From Flavobacteriales bacterium (lineage in GTDB: Bacteria > Bacteroidota > Bacteroidia > Flavobacteriales_F > PHOS-HE28), in NCBI GenBank assembly GCA_016787985.1, contig JAEUTC010000165.1, forward strand, positions 1 to 46,518: a stretch of 46,518 nucleotides of DNA, given 5' to 3'. Position numbers and translations under genes: made by a program. Below the pieces are notes generated by a model. The model was not told the origin of the DNA. It ran no database searches and worked only from the letters and a program-made list of their open reading frames with translations. The stretch's first letter is position 1. Each line of letters opens with the position of its first letter. Below, one piece after another: positions 1 through 7,595 of this stretch.

Positions 1-16
1 AAGCGATGCAAGAACC

Positions 17-892
17 ATGACCACCGCTCCATTGATCTCCGTGATCATACCGGCGTACAACGCGGCACCTTACATCGCCGAAGCCCTTCGCTCCGTGCTC
101 GCGCAAACGCATACCAACCTCGACATCATCGTGGTGGACGACGGCTCCAAGGACGACACCGCGGCGATCGCAAGGGCCATCGGCGATCCGCGGATCCGCG
201 TGGTGTCCCAACCGAACGGAGGCGTATCCGCCGCGCGCAACAAGGGCCTGGAACTCGCACGCGGGGAATTCATCGGCTTCCATGACGCCGACGACGGCAT
301 GGAACCGACGAACCTCGAGGAGAAGCTGAATGCCATGCTCTCCAGGGAAGTGGAATGGGTGTTCGGCGATCTGATCCTCTGTGACCCGCACCTGGTACCC
401 ACAGGGATCATGAAAGGCACGGACGGCGACGTGGTGCGCACCGTACTCCTGGGCATCGACACCGCCGTACCAGGCACCAGCAGCAACGTGCTGTTGAAAC
501 GGTCCTGCTTCGCTGGTGGGTACAGGTTCCCGACCACCCTTTCCAATGCAGCGGATCAACACCTGGTCCTTTCCATGGGCAAGGACCACCGGTATCACCA
601 TCTGCCACGTGCGCTCACGCGTTATCGGGTCCTCTCCACGAGCATGAGCAAGAACGTGGCCCTCTATGAAGCGGATCACCTGAGACTATTCGCGGCCGCG
701 AAGCAGATGGGGCTGCTCAACGAGCCTGGCTTCGCGCGCATCTGTCACGCGAATGCCTTGTGGTCCATCGGTGGTAGTTGGTGGGTGAACGGAGGATCAC
801 CGCGAAAAGCCATTCCCTACCTGCTCCGTGCCGTCCTCACCGACCCCCGGGTACTTCTGCGCAGAGCCACCCGCAAGCGGCGACGACCCTAG
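17..892 (+). CDS. Family 2 glycosyltransferase
   Basis: Probable cytoplasmic or membrane-associated glycosyltransferase that moves a sugar from a nucleotide-sugar donor onto a polysaccharide or glycolipid. The 291-residue protein opens with the GT2 signature: a first beta strand (ISVIIPAYN), then VVDDGSKDDT around residues 40-50, NGGVSAARNKG near 67-77 and the metal-binding HDADDG near 88-93. These show the GT-A nucleotide-binding half is intact. The C-terminal half is less conserved and sets the acceptor, which cannot be read from sequence. The methionine at 17 sits directly before the first conserved strand, so the start is well placed although the window begins just upstream. It runs tail to tail into galE; the stops overlap in one CTAG. 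Neighbouring GT4 and membrane genes suggest a surface-polysaccharide locus. Confidence 0.9.
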   Translation: MTTAPLISVIIPAYNAAPYIAEALRSVLAQTHTNLDIIVVDDGSKDDTAAIARAIGDPRIRVVSQPNGGVSAARNKGLELARGEFIGFHDADDGMEPTNLEEKLNAMLSREVEWVFGDLILCDPHLVPTGIMKGTDGDVVRTVLLGIDTAVPGTSSNVLLKRSCFAGGYRFPTTLSNAADQHLVLSMGKDHRYHHLPRALTRYRVLSTSMSKNVALYEADHLRLFAAAKQMGLLNEPGFARICHANALWSIGGSWWVNGGSPRKAIPYLLRAVLTDPRVLLRRATRKRRRP

Positions 893-1935
893 CGCTTGGG
901 CATGGCCAAGCAATGCTGTTCCCAAGCCCAGGCCGAGCGCATCATCTCGCGCAGGTCGCGTTTGGCTTCCCATCCGAGCAGAGCGCGCGAGCGACTGGTA
1001 TCGGACCAGATCGCGCCCACATCGCCCGCGCGGCGTGGCCCCAACCTGTAATTGAGCGCTACCCCGCTCACTTCCTCGAACGCGGCGATGGCCTCCAGCA
1101 CACTCACACCAGAGCCCGTTCCCAGGTTGATGATCTCATGATGATCCTCCATCACACCGCTGAATGTGCGCTCCAACGCTGCGATGTGCGCATCGGCGAT
1201 ATCCGAGACGTGCACATAGTCGCGGATGCAGGATCCATCGCGCGTAGCGTAATCCGTGCCGTGTACGGCCATCTGCGGTATCCGCCCACTCGCCGTGCGG
1301 GTGATCACAGGCACTAGGCTACTGGGGGGATTGATCGGATCCTCCCCGTTCAACCCACTGGCATGTGCACCGGCCGGATTGAAGTACCGAAGGGAGATCG
1401 CGTTCATCGCAGGATCGATGCGGACATGGTCGGCCACGATGCGTTCCCCGATCTGTTTGGTGTAGGCGTACGGCGATTCCGCGTAGCCCAGCACGGTTCC
1501 CTCTCCGACCGGTAAGGTGTCGATATTGCCGTAGACGGAGCATGACGAGGAGAAGATGAACCGATGGATCCCCCGCGCCGTACACGCCTGGAGGATGTTC
1601 ACCAACGAGGCGATGTTGTTGTGGTAATACTTGTGGGGATCGGCCACGGATTCGGGTACCGATTTGTACGCCGCGAAGTGGATGACACCGGCAATGGCAG
1701 GCTCAGCGGCCAGCACACGGTCCAAAGCGTTCCTATCACACAAGTCGACCGCATGATTGCGCACGCGCTTTCCTGTTATCCGCTCGATGCGGTCGAACAC
1801 CGCAGGGGATGAATTGCCGAAGTGATCCAAGGAGATGACCTCCCCCGGCCAGCGCGCCAGGAGTTCGATGATCGTATGTGAACCGATGTATCCGGCTCCA
1901 CCCGTCACGAGGATACTTCGCTGCTCAGCTTCCAT
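889..1935 (-). CDS. galE: UDP-glucose 4-epimerase
   Basis: Interconverts UDP-glucose and UDP-galactose (or the N-acetyl forms) using bound NAD, supplying donors for the adjacent glycosyltransferases. The 348-residue protein has the extended short-chain dehydrogenase layout: the Rossmann motif TGGAGYIGSH at residues 11-20, the catalytic serine region SSSCSVYG, the YAYTK form of the YxxxK pair, and the family-specific segments LRYFNPAGAH and CIRDYVHVSD. The length is usual for GalE. The open frame extends 27 codons further upstream, but that part lies inside the preceding glycosyltransferase gene and lacks conservation; the ATG at 1935 begins just before the first strand and overlaps the upstream stop by 11 bp, suggesting translational coupling. 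Substrate range (Glc/Gal versus GlcNAc/GalNAc) cannot be decided here. Confidence 0.93.
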   Translation of the reverse strand: MEAEQRSILVTGGAGYIGSHTIIELLARWPGEVISLDHFGNSSPAVFDRIERITGKRVRNHAVDLCDRNALDRVLAAEPAIAGVIHFAAYKSVPESVADPHKYYHNNIASLVNILQACTARGIHRFIFSSSCSVYGNIDTLPVGEGTVLGYAESPYAYTKQIGERIVADHVRIDPAMNAISLRYFNPAGAHASGLNGEDPINPPSSLVPVITRTASGRIPQMAVHGTDYATRDGSCIRDYVHVSDIADAHIAALERTFSGVMEDHHEIINLGTGSGVSVLEAIAAFEEVSGVALNYRLGPRRAGDVGAIWSDTSRSRALLGWEAKRDLREMMRSAWAWEQHCLAMPKR

Positions 1936-3160
1936 AGATGCTTTGGTAAATGGCCTTGGCTCTGTCGTAGTTACGGAACTCCTCGGCCACGGGTCGGATG
2001 CGATCATAGAGCGCACGACGGTCGTGTTCTTGGAGCAGGTGATCGATCCGCGTCAATGCGACCTTGTAATGTTCATCATCCAGGCCCGTCAGCACGGCAC
2101 CGATCCCACGCTCCGCGATGATACGAGAATCATCCGAAATGTCCGGTGTGATGATCACCGGAAGACCAAGGGCCCAGTACTCCCCATCCTTGATCGGCGT
2201 GCAGTACCGCTTGGTCGGAACACTTCTGACCGGCGTGATGGCGAGATCACCGAGCCCCATGTACCGGGGGACCTCCGCGTGGGGCACGAAGCGAACGGTG
2301 AACATTTCCTGCGGCAAGCCCTCCCGGTCCATGTAAGCCGAAAGTTCAGCGGGGGTGTGGCTCGTGAGCAACAGCACGTGGAAGCGCTCCCCCCAACGCT
2401 CGCGGGCCATGCGTATGAGCGCGAACACCTCCTGATCAAGGTAGATGCCTCCGAACTTCCCGGCATAGACGCCGACAAGCTTGCCTTCCAAGCCGAGTTC
2501 CTTCAGGAGCACGGGGTCCTTGCGATCCGAAAATGAGAACCGTTCAAGGTCCACACAAGCGGGTTTCACGTGGATCGGTCCGTTCACCATACCGTATTTC
2601 ATGGCGGCGTAGTCCTTCATGCCTTCTGCGGCCGCGATAAGCACACGTGCCCGACGGCTTTGGGCGCGCTCGGACCAGAACAAGAGCCGGAAGGCAAGCC
2701 CCCGCCTGCTCCATGTACCGTTCTCCACCATCGCTTCCGCATGTGGCTCGTAACTATCGATGATCAGCGGCCTTCCAGTGAGCAGCGATAAGATGTGACC
2801 CAGCATTCCCGCTGGTGTGCACCAAGCATGGATCGTATCGATGGCATGCCCGCGAATGAGCTTCAGACAACTCCAAAGCACATCCGCGATCATCCCGAAA
2901 GCACGCACACCGAAAGGGACATACCGGAAGGCATGTACGAGTAGACCAGGTTCCACCTCCCGTACGCCAGGCGCAGCCCTCTTCTCCAACGTGACCAGAT
3001 GGATCGTGCTCCCCTGCGGTAACACCTCCCTTATCAAGCGGAGGTAAGGAAGCGTGTAGGCCTGCACCAGTGCGTCATCGAAACTCCAATAGGTGATGAC
3101 GAGGATGTTGCGAGGCTGCGTTCGCCCCAGCCCAGAACGGTTCGGCGAGCTGGAGATCAT
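1925..3160 (-). CDS. Family 4-type glycosyltransferase
   Basis: Predicted GT-B fold glycosyltransferase of 411 residues. The N-terminal domain begins with NILVITYWSFDD and contains a hydrophobic strand plus an acceptor-side helix (IDTIHAWCTPAG). The C-terminal domain carries the donor-binding features: KLVGVYAGKFGGIY, then the run of strands around HVLLLTSH, and a late conserved region (GLPVIITPDISDDS) where GT4 enzymes bind the nucleotide sugar. The start at 3160 is chosen because its ATG overlaps the upstream stop as ATGA, a typical coupled junction; a start nine codons earlier is possible. It lies between a multi-pass membrane protein and galE on one strand with overlapping ends, so the three are very likely co-transcribed. 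Donor and acceptor are unknown. Confidence 0.85.
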   Translation of the reverse strand: MISSSPNRSGLGRTQPRNILVITYWSFDDALVQAYTLPYLRLIREVLPQGSTIHLVTLEKRAAPGVREVEPGLLVHAFRYVPFGVRAFGMIADVLWSCLKLIRGHAIDTIHAWCTPAGMLGHILSLLTGRPLIIDSYEPHAEAMVENGTWSRRGLAFRLLFWSERAQSRRARVLIAAAEGMKDYAAMKYGMVNGPIHVKPACVDLERFSFSDRKDPVLLKELGLEGKLVGVYAGKFGGIYLDQEVFALIRMARERWGERFHVLLLTSHTPAELSAYMDREGLPQEMFTVRFVPHAEVPRYMGLGDLAITPVRSVPTKRYCTPIKDGEYWALGLPVIITPDISDDSRIIAERGIGAVLTGLDDEHYKVALTRIDHLLQEHDRRALYDRIRPVAEEFRNYDRAKAIYQSIYGS

Positions 3161-4659
3161 GTCTGCTCGGGTGCCGACATGGCCCACCGCTGCAATTTCT
3201 GTTTGCGTCGTTGCCAGACCATATCCACGATATTCCCGATGTGCGCGGTACCCATCCGGAACTCACCCAGATCGAAGCGGAGACGTTCCTTGGTGAGCGC
3301 CCATTTGATCCGCGAGAGGTAGACCACGATGTACAGGAAACTGATGAAGAAGGGCACCATGGGTATCTTGAAACGCACCAATGCCCCGAAGTTGGGCGTG
3401 GACACTCCTACTGCGAAGGCGAACAACAAGGCGAATGAGATCGACATGGTGAGCAAGGGTACGCCGGCCATGCATTGGATGATGAACCGGGGACCCACGC
3501 GCACCAGGGTGAACACCGCCAGCAAAAGGACCCATGTATTCTCCAGTCCGCTCAGCAGCATGGTGAAATTATTGGTCTCCCAGATGTAGGGCCGGAAGAA
3601 GGCGGCATTCACCGCCACGGGGAATTTGGATACCATGCCGAACCAGGTGCCATCGAACTCCCCCACATCGAAACTGTTGGCCCCATAAGACTCCGATCGG
3701 AGCAGATCCTTCTGGGTGGTCTCGATGGATTTCAGCGCTCCATCAAGTGCGAACTGCCCCAATGAATCGCCCAGTTTGTTCAAGATGAAGATCGTGACGC
3801 CGACGAAGAGGGCCAGCGTGATCGGGAACAACACGAACTTGAAAAGCAGGTTCCGAACGGCCACCAGCCGGTGGTAGAACAACCACAACACAGTGGCGGA
3901 AACGAGGACCATGAAGATGTACGGTTTCACCATGAGCATGGCCATCGCGCTCAGGACCATGATGATCGATCGGTTCATGATCCGCCGCTTCTTGAAGAAG
4001 ACCTCATCCACCGCGTGCACCCACCAACACACCGCGCTGAAGGTGATCGTATCCTTCAAGACCGGTGAACCCCAGAAGATGGACGATGGCATGAAGAGGA
4101 AGCTCGTGGCCAAGGGACCCACCAGCTGCGGGAAATATCCTACGAACGTGCGGTAACAAGCCCATACCCCGAAGAAGGACAGGATCGCCATCAGCAGGTT
4201 GGTGATCAAGAAGCTGCTGAACGAGAAGAAGGCCACCAGGCTGGCCATCCGCACCACGGCATAGGTGCGGTCATCGAAATACATGAACTGGTACGGCTTG
4301 CCCGTGAACAGCGAGTACTTGTACCACGCTTCCATGGTATTCTCGCCAAGCATCTGTCGGATGTACTCCATCGGTTGCTCCAACGCCAGATTGCGCATGG
4401 CGAGGCCGGAGTAGAAGTAGGCCGCGGAATCCCCTCCGCCGTACTTGTAGTGGTAGATCACCGTGAAGAACACCCCAGCGAGCATCTTGCACAGGATGGC
4501 TGGAAGAAAGTACCGGTACTCCGGCCCTGCGTTCTTCTTCAATTCCCGCTGCCTGGAGAAATACACATAGACCAAGGCGATGTACAACAGCGCCACCAGG
4601 TATTCCCAGTAGTCTATGCGCTGCTCGCCGAAATAGGTGGTCCTTACAACGGCAAGCAT
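3157..4659 (-). CDS. Multi-pass inner-membrane protein of a polysaccharide locus
   Basis: I do not recognise a specific family. The 500-residue protein has about ten hydrophobic spans, including LVALLYIALVYVYF near residue 20, a pair near residues 110-150, several between 190 and 290, and three near the C-terminus (FALLFAFAVGV, FFISFLYIVVYL). A long soluble loop occurs near residues 300-360. Topology and position before a GT4 and galE would suit an O-antigen or exopolysaccharide polymerase/ligase-like protein, but no diagnostic motif is visible, so that is inference from context only. The ATG at 4659 is preferred over an upstream in-frame start because the extra 25 residues are charged and unlike a membrane N-terminus; AGGAAAGG precedes the chosen ATG, one of few SD-like sites here. 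Its stop overlaps the next gene by 4 bp. Confidence 0.72.
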   Translation of the reverse strand: MLAVVRTTYFGEQRIDYWEYLVALLYIALVYVYFSRQRELKKNAGPEYRYFLPAILCKMLAGVFFTVIYHYKYGGGDSAAYFYSGLAMRNLALEQPMEYIRQMLGENTMEAWYKYSLFTGKPYQFMYFDDRTYAVVRMASLVAFFSFSSFLITNLLMAILSFFGVWACYRTFVGYFPQLVGPLATSFLFMPSSIFWGSPVLKDTITFSAVCWWVHAVDEVFFKKRRIMNRSIIMVLSAMAMLMVKPYIFMVLVSATVLWLFYHRLVAVRNLLFKFVLFPITLALFVGVTIFILNKLGDSLGQFALDGALKSIETTQKDLLRSESYGANSFDVGEFDGTWFGMVSKFPVAVNAAFFRPYIWETNNFTMLLSGLENTWVLLLAVFTLVRVGPRFIIQCMAGVPLLTMSISFALLFAFAVGVSTPNFGALVRFKIPMVPFFISFLYIVVYLSRIKWALTKERLRFDLGEFRMGTAHIGNIVDMVWQRRKQKLQRWAMSAPEQT

Positions 4660-4810
4660 CCCTTTCCTTCTGCCTGGTGATGGATACGATGGATCATACC
4701 CGGAACGATGAACGACCGTTCCACGGGACTCCATCGGTCACCGATCAAAGATAGGACGGCTAGCGGGACGGTCCTCTGCCGACTACATGCTGGCGCGAGG
4801 CGGACCCGAT

Positions 4811-5272
4811 TCAATGATGGTATGGGCTGCCTTGTAGGATCGCCGACGCCCGGTACAACTGCTCCGCGAAAAGCACCCGGACCAATTGATGGGGGAAGGT
4901 CATGGCCGACAAGGCCAGCACCAGGTCCGCACGCTGCCGCACTTCATCGGTCATGCCATAGGCACCGCCGATCACGAACACCACCTTGCGTACCCCTTGA
5001 TCGCGCCACGCACCGATGCGGCCGGCGAACTGGGGGCTGGTGAGGTGGGTGCCCCGCTCGTCCAGGACCACCACCCGCTCTCCGGGCTTCAGGGCCGCCA
5101 GGATACGCTCACTCTCCACCCGCTGTTGGTAGGCAGGTTCGCCTTTGCCGGCCTCGGGGAGCACCACCTGTTCCACCGGAAAGCTGCGCGTCAAACGCCC
5201 CAGGTAGTGGTCCACCCCGTCGGTGACCAGGCCCCGTTCGCTTCGCCCTACAAGTAACAGCCTGAAATTCAT
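4811..5272 (-). CDS. rlmH: 23S rRNA (pseudouridine1915-N3)-methyltransferase
   Basis: RlmH is a SPOUT-family enzyme that methylates pseudouridine 1915 in helix 69 of 23S rRNA, acting on assembled 70S ribosomes. The 153-residue protein matches the usual length of about 155. The trefoil-knot end is clear: VVVLDERGTHLTS, FVIGGAYGMTDEV (SAM loop), LALSAMTFPHQLVRVLF and the terminal AEQLYRAS...GSPYHH that is nearly invariant in the family. The start at 5272 gives MNFRLLLVG, the normal N-terminus; the frame stays open far upstream but overlaps the divergent gene and is not conserved. It is divergent from the DUF4783 gene with 75 bp between starts. Confidence 0.95.
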   Translation of the reverse strand: MNFRLLLVGRSERGLVTDGVDHYLGRLTRSFPVEQVVLPEAGKGEPAYQQRVESERILAALKPGERVVVLDERGTHLTSPQFAGRIGAWRDQGVRKVVFVIGGAYGMTDEVRQRADLVLALSAMTFPHQLVRVLFAEQLYRASAILQGSPYHH

Positions 5273-5333
5273 GCCCGTAAGCCTGTTCGTAATTCCCCGG
5301 AGAACACCTTGCCCACTTGGCCCGGTATTTGCC

Positions 5334-5341
5334 AAATTTCG
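5334..5341 (+). promoter_or_regulatory. -7-like box adjoining the DUF4783 start
   Basis: AAATTTCG matches the xAnnTTYG part of the Bacteroidota -7 element (TAnnTTTG) and lies 6 nt before the ATG at 5348. This is one of several boxes at this distance in the window, implying a transcript starting at or very near the start codon. It is a weak match alone (first base is not T); the spacing is what supports it. Confidence 0.4.
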
Positions 5342-5347
5342 GGACAA

Positions 5348-5758
5348 ATGAAACGATCGATGATCAAGTTCCCCTTGCTGTTCACGCTTCTGCTGCTTTC
5401 CTTCGGGATCAGGGCGCAGGATGAGGTGAAGGACCAAGTGGTACAGGCCATGCGCACCGGCAACTCCAGGGAGCTGGCCGAGCACTTCATCGCCAACATC
5501 GACCTCACGGTTAAGGAGACCGCCGACGTGTACAGCAAAGCCCAGGCCGAGCAGATCGTCCGCAAGTTCTTCAACGACAACCCGCCCATCGATCTGGTGA
5601 TCGAGCACAGCGGCGTGAGCAAGGTGGGCGACAAGTACTACATCGGCATCCTGCGGGCCCGCACCGGCTACTTCCGAGTGACGTTCTTCCTGAAGAAAGC
5701 CGACGCGGGTTTCCAGGTGAAGCAGCTGCGGATCGAGAACAGCAAGAACGACTTCTGA
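5348..5758 (+). CDS. DUF4783 family exported protein
   Basis: A 136-residue exported protein of the DUF4783 family, found in Bacteroidota; its function is not established. A signal peptide is evident (basic KRSMIK, hydrophobic FPLLFTLLLLSF, cleavage after GIRAQ). The mature part contains a helical segment (VKDQVVQAMRTGNSRELAEHF), a region resembling NTF2-type folds (AEQIVRKFFNDNPP) and C-terminal strands (YYIGILRARTGYFRVTFFLKK). The fold suggests a small binding pocket, but no ligand can be named. Another in-frame methionine lies 13 codons upstream but would bury the signal peptide. The gene ends 2 nt before nadC and probably shares its transcript. Confidence 0.88.
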   Translation: MKRSMIKFPLLFTLLLLSFGIRAQDEVKDQVVQAMRTGNSRELAEHFIANIDLTVKETADVYSKAQAEQIVRKFFNDNPPIDLVIEHSGVSKVGDKYYIGILRARTGYFRVTFFLKKADAGFQVKQLRIENSKNDF

Positions 5759-5760
5759 TC

Positions 5761-6603
5761 GTGCTGCCACCCGGAACCGACGACCTCATCGCCCTCGCCT
5801 TTCGCGAGGATATCGGCGACGGGGACCATACCTCGTTGAGCACCATTCCGGAGAACGCGCATGGCGCCGCCCGGCTGATCGTGAAGGACGACGGTGTACT
5901 CGCAGGGGTGGAAATGGCCCAGGCCGTGGCCGCCTATTTCGATCCCGCGTTGTCTTTCCGTATCTACCTGGAGGATGGCGCATTGGTGAAGAAAGGCGAG
6001 ATCGCCTTCAACCTGATGGGGCCCACACGCAGTATCCTGATGGTGGAACGTGTGCTGCTCAACTTCATGCAGCGTATGAGCGGCATCGCCACTATGACGC
6101 GCCGCTATGTGAGCGCCGTGGAAGGCACCGGCTGCCGCGTGCTCGATACCCGGAAGACCACCCCGGGACTGCGCGGAGTGGAGAAATGGGCCGTGCGCAT
6201 CGGTGGTGGTCACAACCATCGCCATGGTCTGTACGACATGATCATGATCAAGGACAACCACCACGATTTCGCCGGTGGTATACCGCAAGCGATCGCCTCG
6301 GCGAAGCGGTACCTCGCCAGCACGGGACGCGACCTGCCCATCGAAGTGGAAACGCGCGACCTGAATGAAGTCCGCCTGGTGCTCGAGACCGGTGGCATCC
6401 AACGGATCATGCTCGACAACTTCACGCCGGAACGGATGCGCGAAGCGGTGAAGCTCATCGGTGGACGCTTCGAGACGGAAGCCTCTGGTGGTATCACCCT
6501 GGCCACGGTACGTAGCTTCGCAGAAACCGGTGTGGACTTCGTCTCCATCGGTGCGCTCACCCATTCGATACCCAGCCTCGACCTGAGCTTGAAAGCACTC
6601 TAG
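5761..6603 (+). CDS. nadC: Nicotinate-nucleotide pyrophosphorylase (carboxylating)
   Basis: Quinolinate phosphoribosyltransferase: converts quinolinate and PRPP to nicotinate mononucleotide, CO2 and PPi in de novo NAD synthesis. The 280-residue protein shows the full family pattern: FREDIGDGDHTSL at the N-terminus, ERVLLNFMQRMSGIAT, the quinolinate-binding DTRKTTPGLR, then RIGGGHNHRHGLYDMIMIKDNH, IEVETRDLNE, IMLDNFTPE and the terminal EASGGI...GVDFVSIGALTHS. All key basic residues are present. The start appears to be GTG at 5761, two bases after the DUF4783 stop; the next ATG is far downstream and would remove conserved sequence. No nadA or nadB is visible, so the rest of the pathway must lie elsewhere. 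Confidence 0.95.
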   Translation: MLPPGTDDLIALAFREDIGDGDHTSLSTIPENAHGAARLIVKDDGVLAGVEMAQAVAAYFDPALSFRIYLEDGALVKKGEIAFNLMGPTRSILMVERVLLNFMQRMSGIATMTRRYVSAVEGTGCRVLDTRKTTPGLRGVEKWAVRIGGGHNHRHGLYDMIMIKDNHHDFAGGIPQAIASAKRYLASTGRDLPIEVETRDLNEVRLVLETGGIQRIMLDNFTPERMREAVKLIGGRFETEASGGITLATVRSFAETGVDFVSIGALTHSIPSLDLSLKAL

Positions 6604-6606
6604 CGC

Positions 6607-7566
6607 ATGAAAGAGCGGCTGAAACGCAAGCTCCTGTTCTCGCGCCAGAACCGACGACTGGTGGGTTGGGCCCGCCGCATCATCCTGCCCGGCTTCGAGG
6701 GCTTCAGCCTGTACGAGATCAGCCGTTTCTTCTTCCGCGCCCTGTTCGAGGGGCACCTGGTGACCCGCGCGTCGGCCATTTCCTTCAAGGTGTTCGTGGC
6801 GTTCTTCCCGGCGGTGCTGGTGCTGCTCACCATGATCCCGTACATCCCGATCTCCGATTTCCAGACGAAGCTGCTGACGACCTTCCATGACATGCTGCCG
6901 GGGGAAGTGTACACCTTCATCGAATCCACCCTGCACGACCTGCTCATCCGCAAGCATGGCGCGCTGCTGTCGGTGAGTTTCCTGGTGGGCGTATACCTGG
7001 CCAGCAACAGCATCGATGCCATCCTGGAGGGCTTCAGCGGAAGCGCCAACCACACCACGTGGCACACCCCGCTCAAACAGCGGTTGCTCAGCTTGGGCCT
7101 ACTCCTGGCCCTGACGGTACTCACCATGATCGCCATTCCCTTGCTCACCTTCAGCGGTTCGGTGATCTACCGGCTGGATAGTTTGGGATTCTTCACCAGC
7201 TACTTCCAGGTGGCCGCCTTGTTCGCTGCCAAGTGGATCGTCTCCATCTTCGTCGTGGTGATGTTCGTTTCGCTCCTCTACAATGCGGGCGATCCAACGG
7301 CCCGTCGGTTCAGGCTTTTCACGCCCGGCGCGATCCTCGCCGTGTGCCTCATCCTGGTGGTCTCGCAGGCACTCGCGTTCATGTTCTCCTACATCACCGA
7401 TTACAACGCCCTGTACGGCTCCATCGGTGCCATCCTGGCCGTGCAGCTTTGGCTCTACTTCAACATGATCGTCCTGCTGGTGGGGTACGAATTGAACACG
7501 AGTATCGTTCGTGCGCGCATCCAACGCAGCGAGCACCTCCAGCTGCGCCGGAAGCCTGCCGCGTGA
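6607..7566 (+). CDS. YihY/BrkB-type inner-membrane protein
   Basis: A 319-residue inner-membrane protein of the YihY/virulence factor BrkB family. The name derives from old claims (RNase BN, serum resistance) that do not give a firm function. About six transmembrane helices are visible: the family segment RASAISFKVFVAFFPAVLVLLTM near residues 55-80, then LLSVSFLVGVYLASNSIDAI, LSLGLLLALTVLTMIAIPLL, AALFAAKWIVSIFVVVMF, PGAILAVCLILVVSQALAF and the closing YGSIGAILAVQLWLYFNMIVLLVGYELN, the most conserved stretch of the family. It begins three bases after the nadC stop, so it is presumably co-transcribed with nadC and the DUF4783 gene. Confidence 0.9.
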   Translation: MKERLKRKLLFSRQNRRLVGWARRIILPGFEGFSLYEISRFFFRALFEGHLVTRASAISFKVFVAFFPAVLVLLTMIPYIPISDFQTKLLTTFHDMLPGEVYTFIESTLHDLLIRKHGALLSVSFLVGVYLASNSIDAILEGFSGSANHTTWHTPLKQRLLSLGLLLALTVLTMIAIPLLTFSGSVIYRLDSLGFFTSYFQVAALFAAKWIVSIFVVVMFVSLLYNAGDPTARRFRLFTPGAILAVCLILVVSQALAFMFSYITDYNALYGSIGAILAVQLWLYFNMIVLLVGYELNTSIVRARIQRSEHLQLRRKPAA

Positions 7567-7595
7567 ACCGGTGATCCGATAACTTGGAGCGCTCC

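Noticed and set aside
5668..7065. A 465-codon minus-strand frame across nadC and YihY genes
   Set aside because: His/Gln-rich low-complexity antisense translation; both plus-strand genes are complete families.
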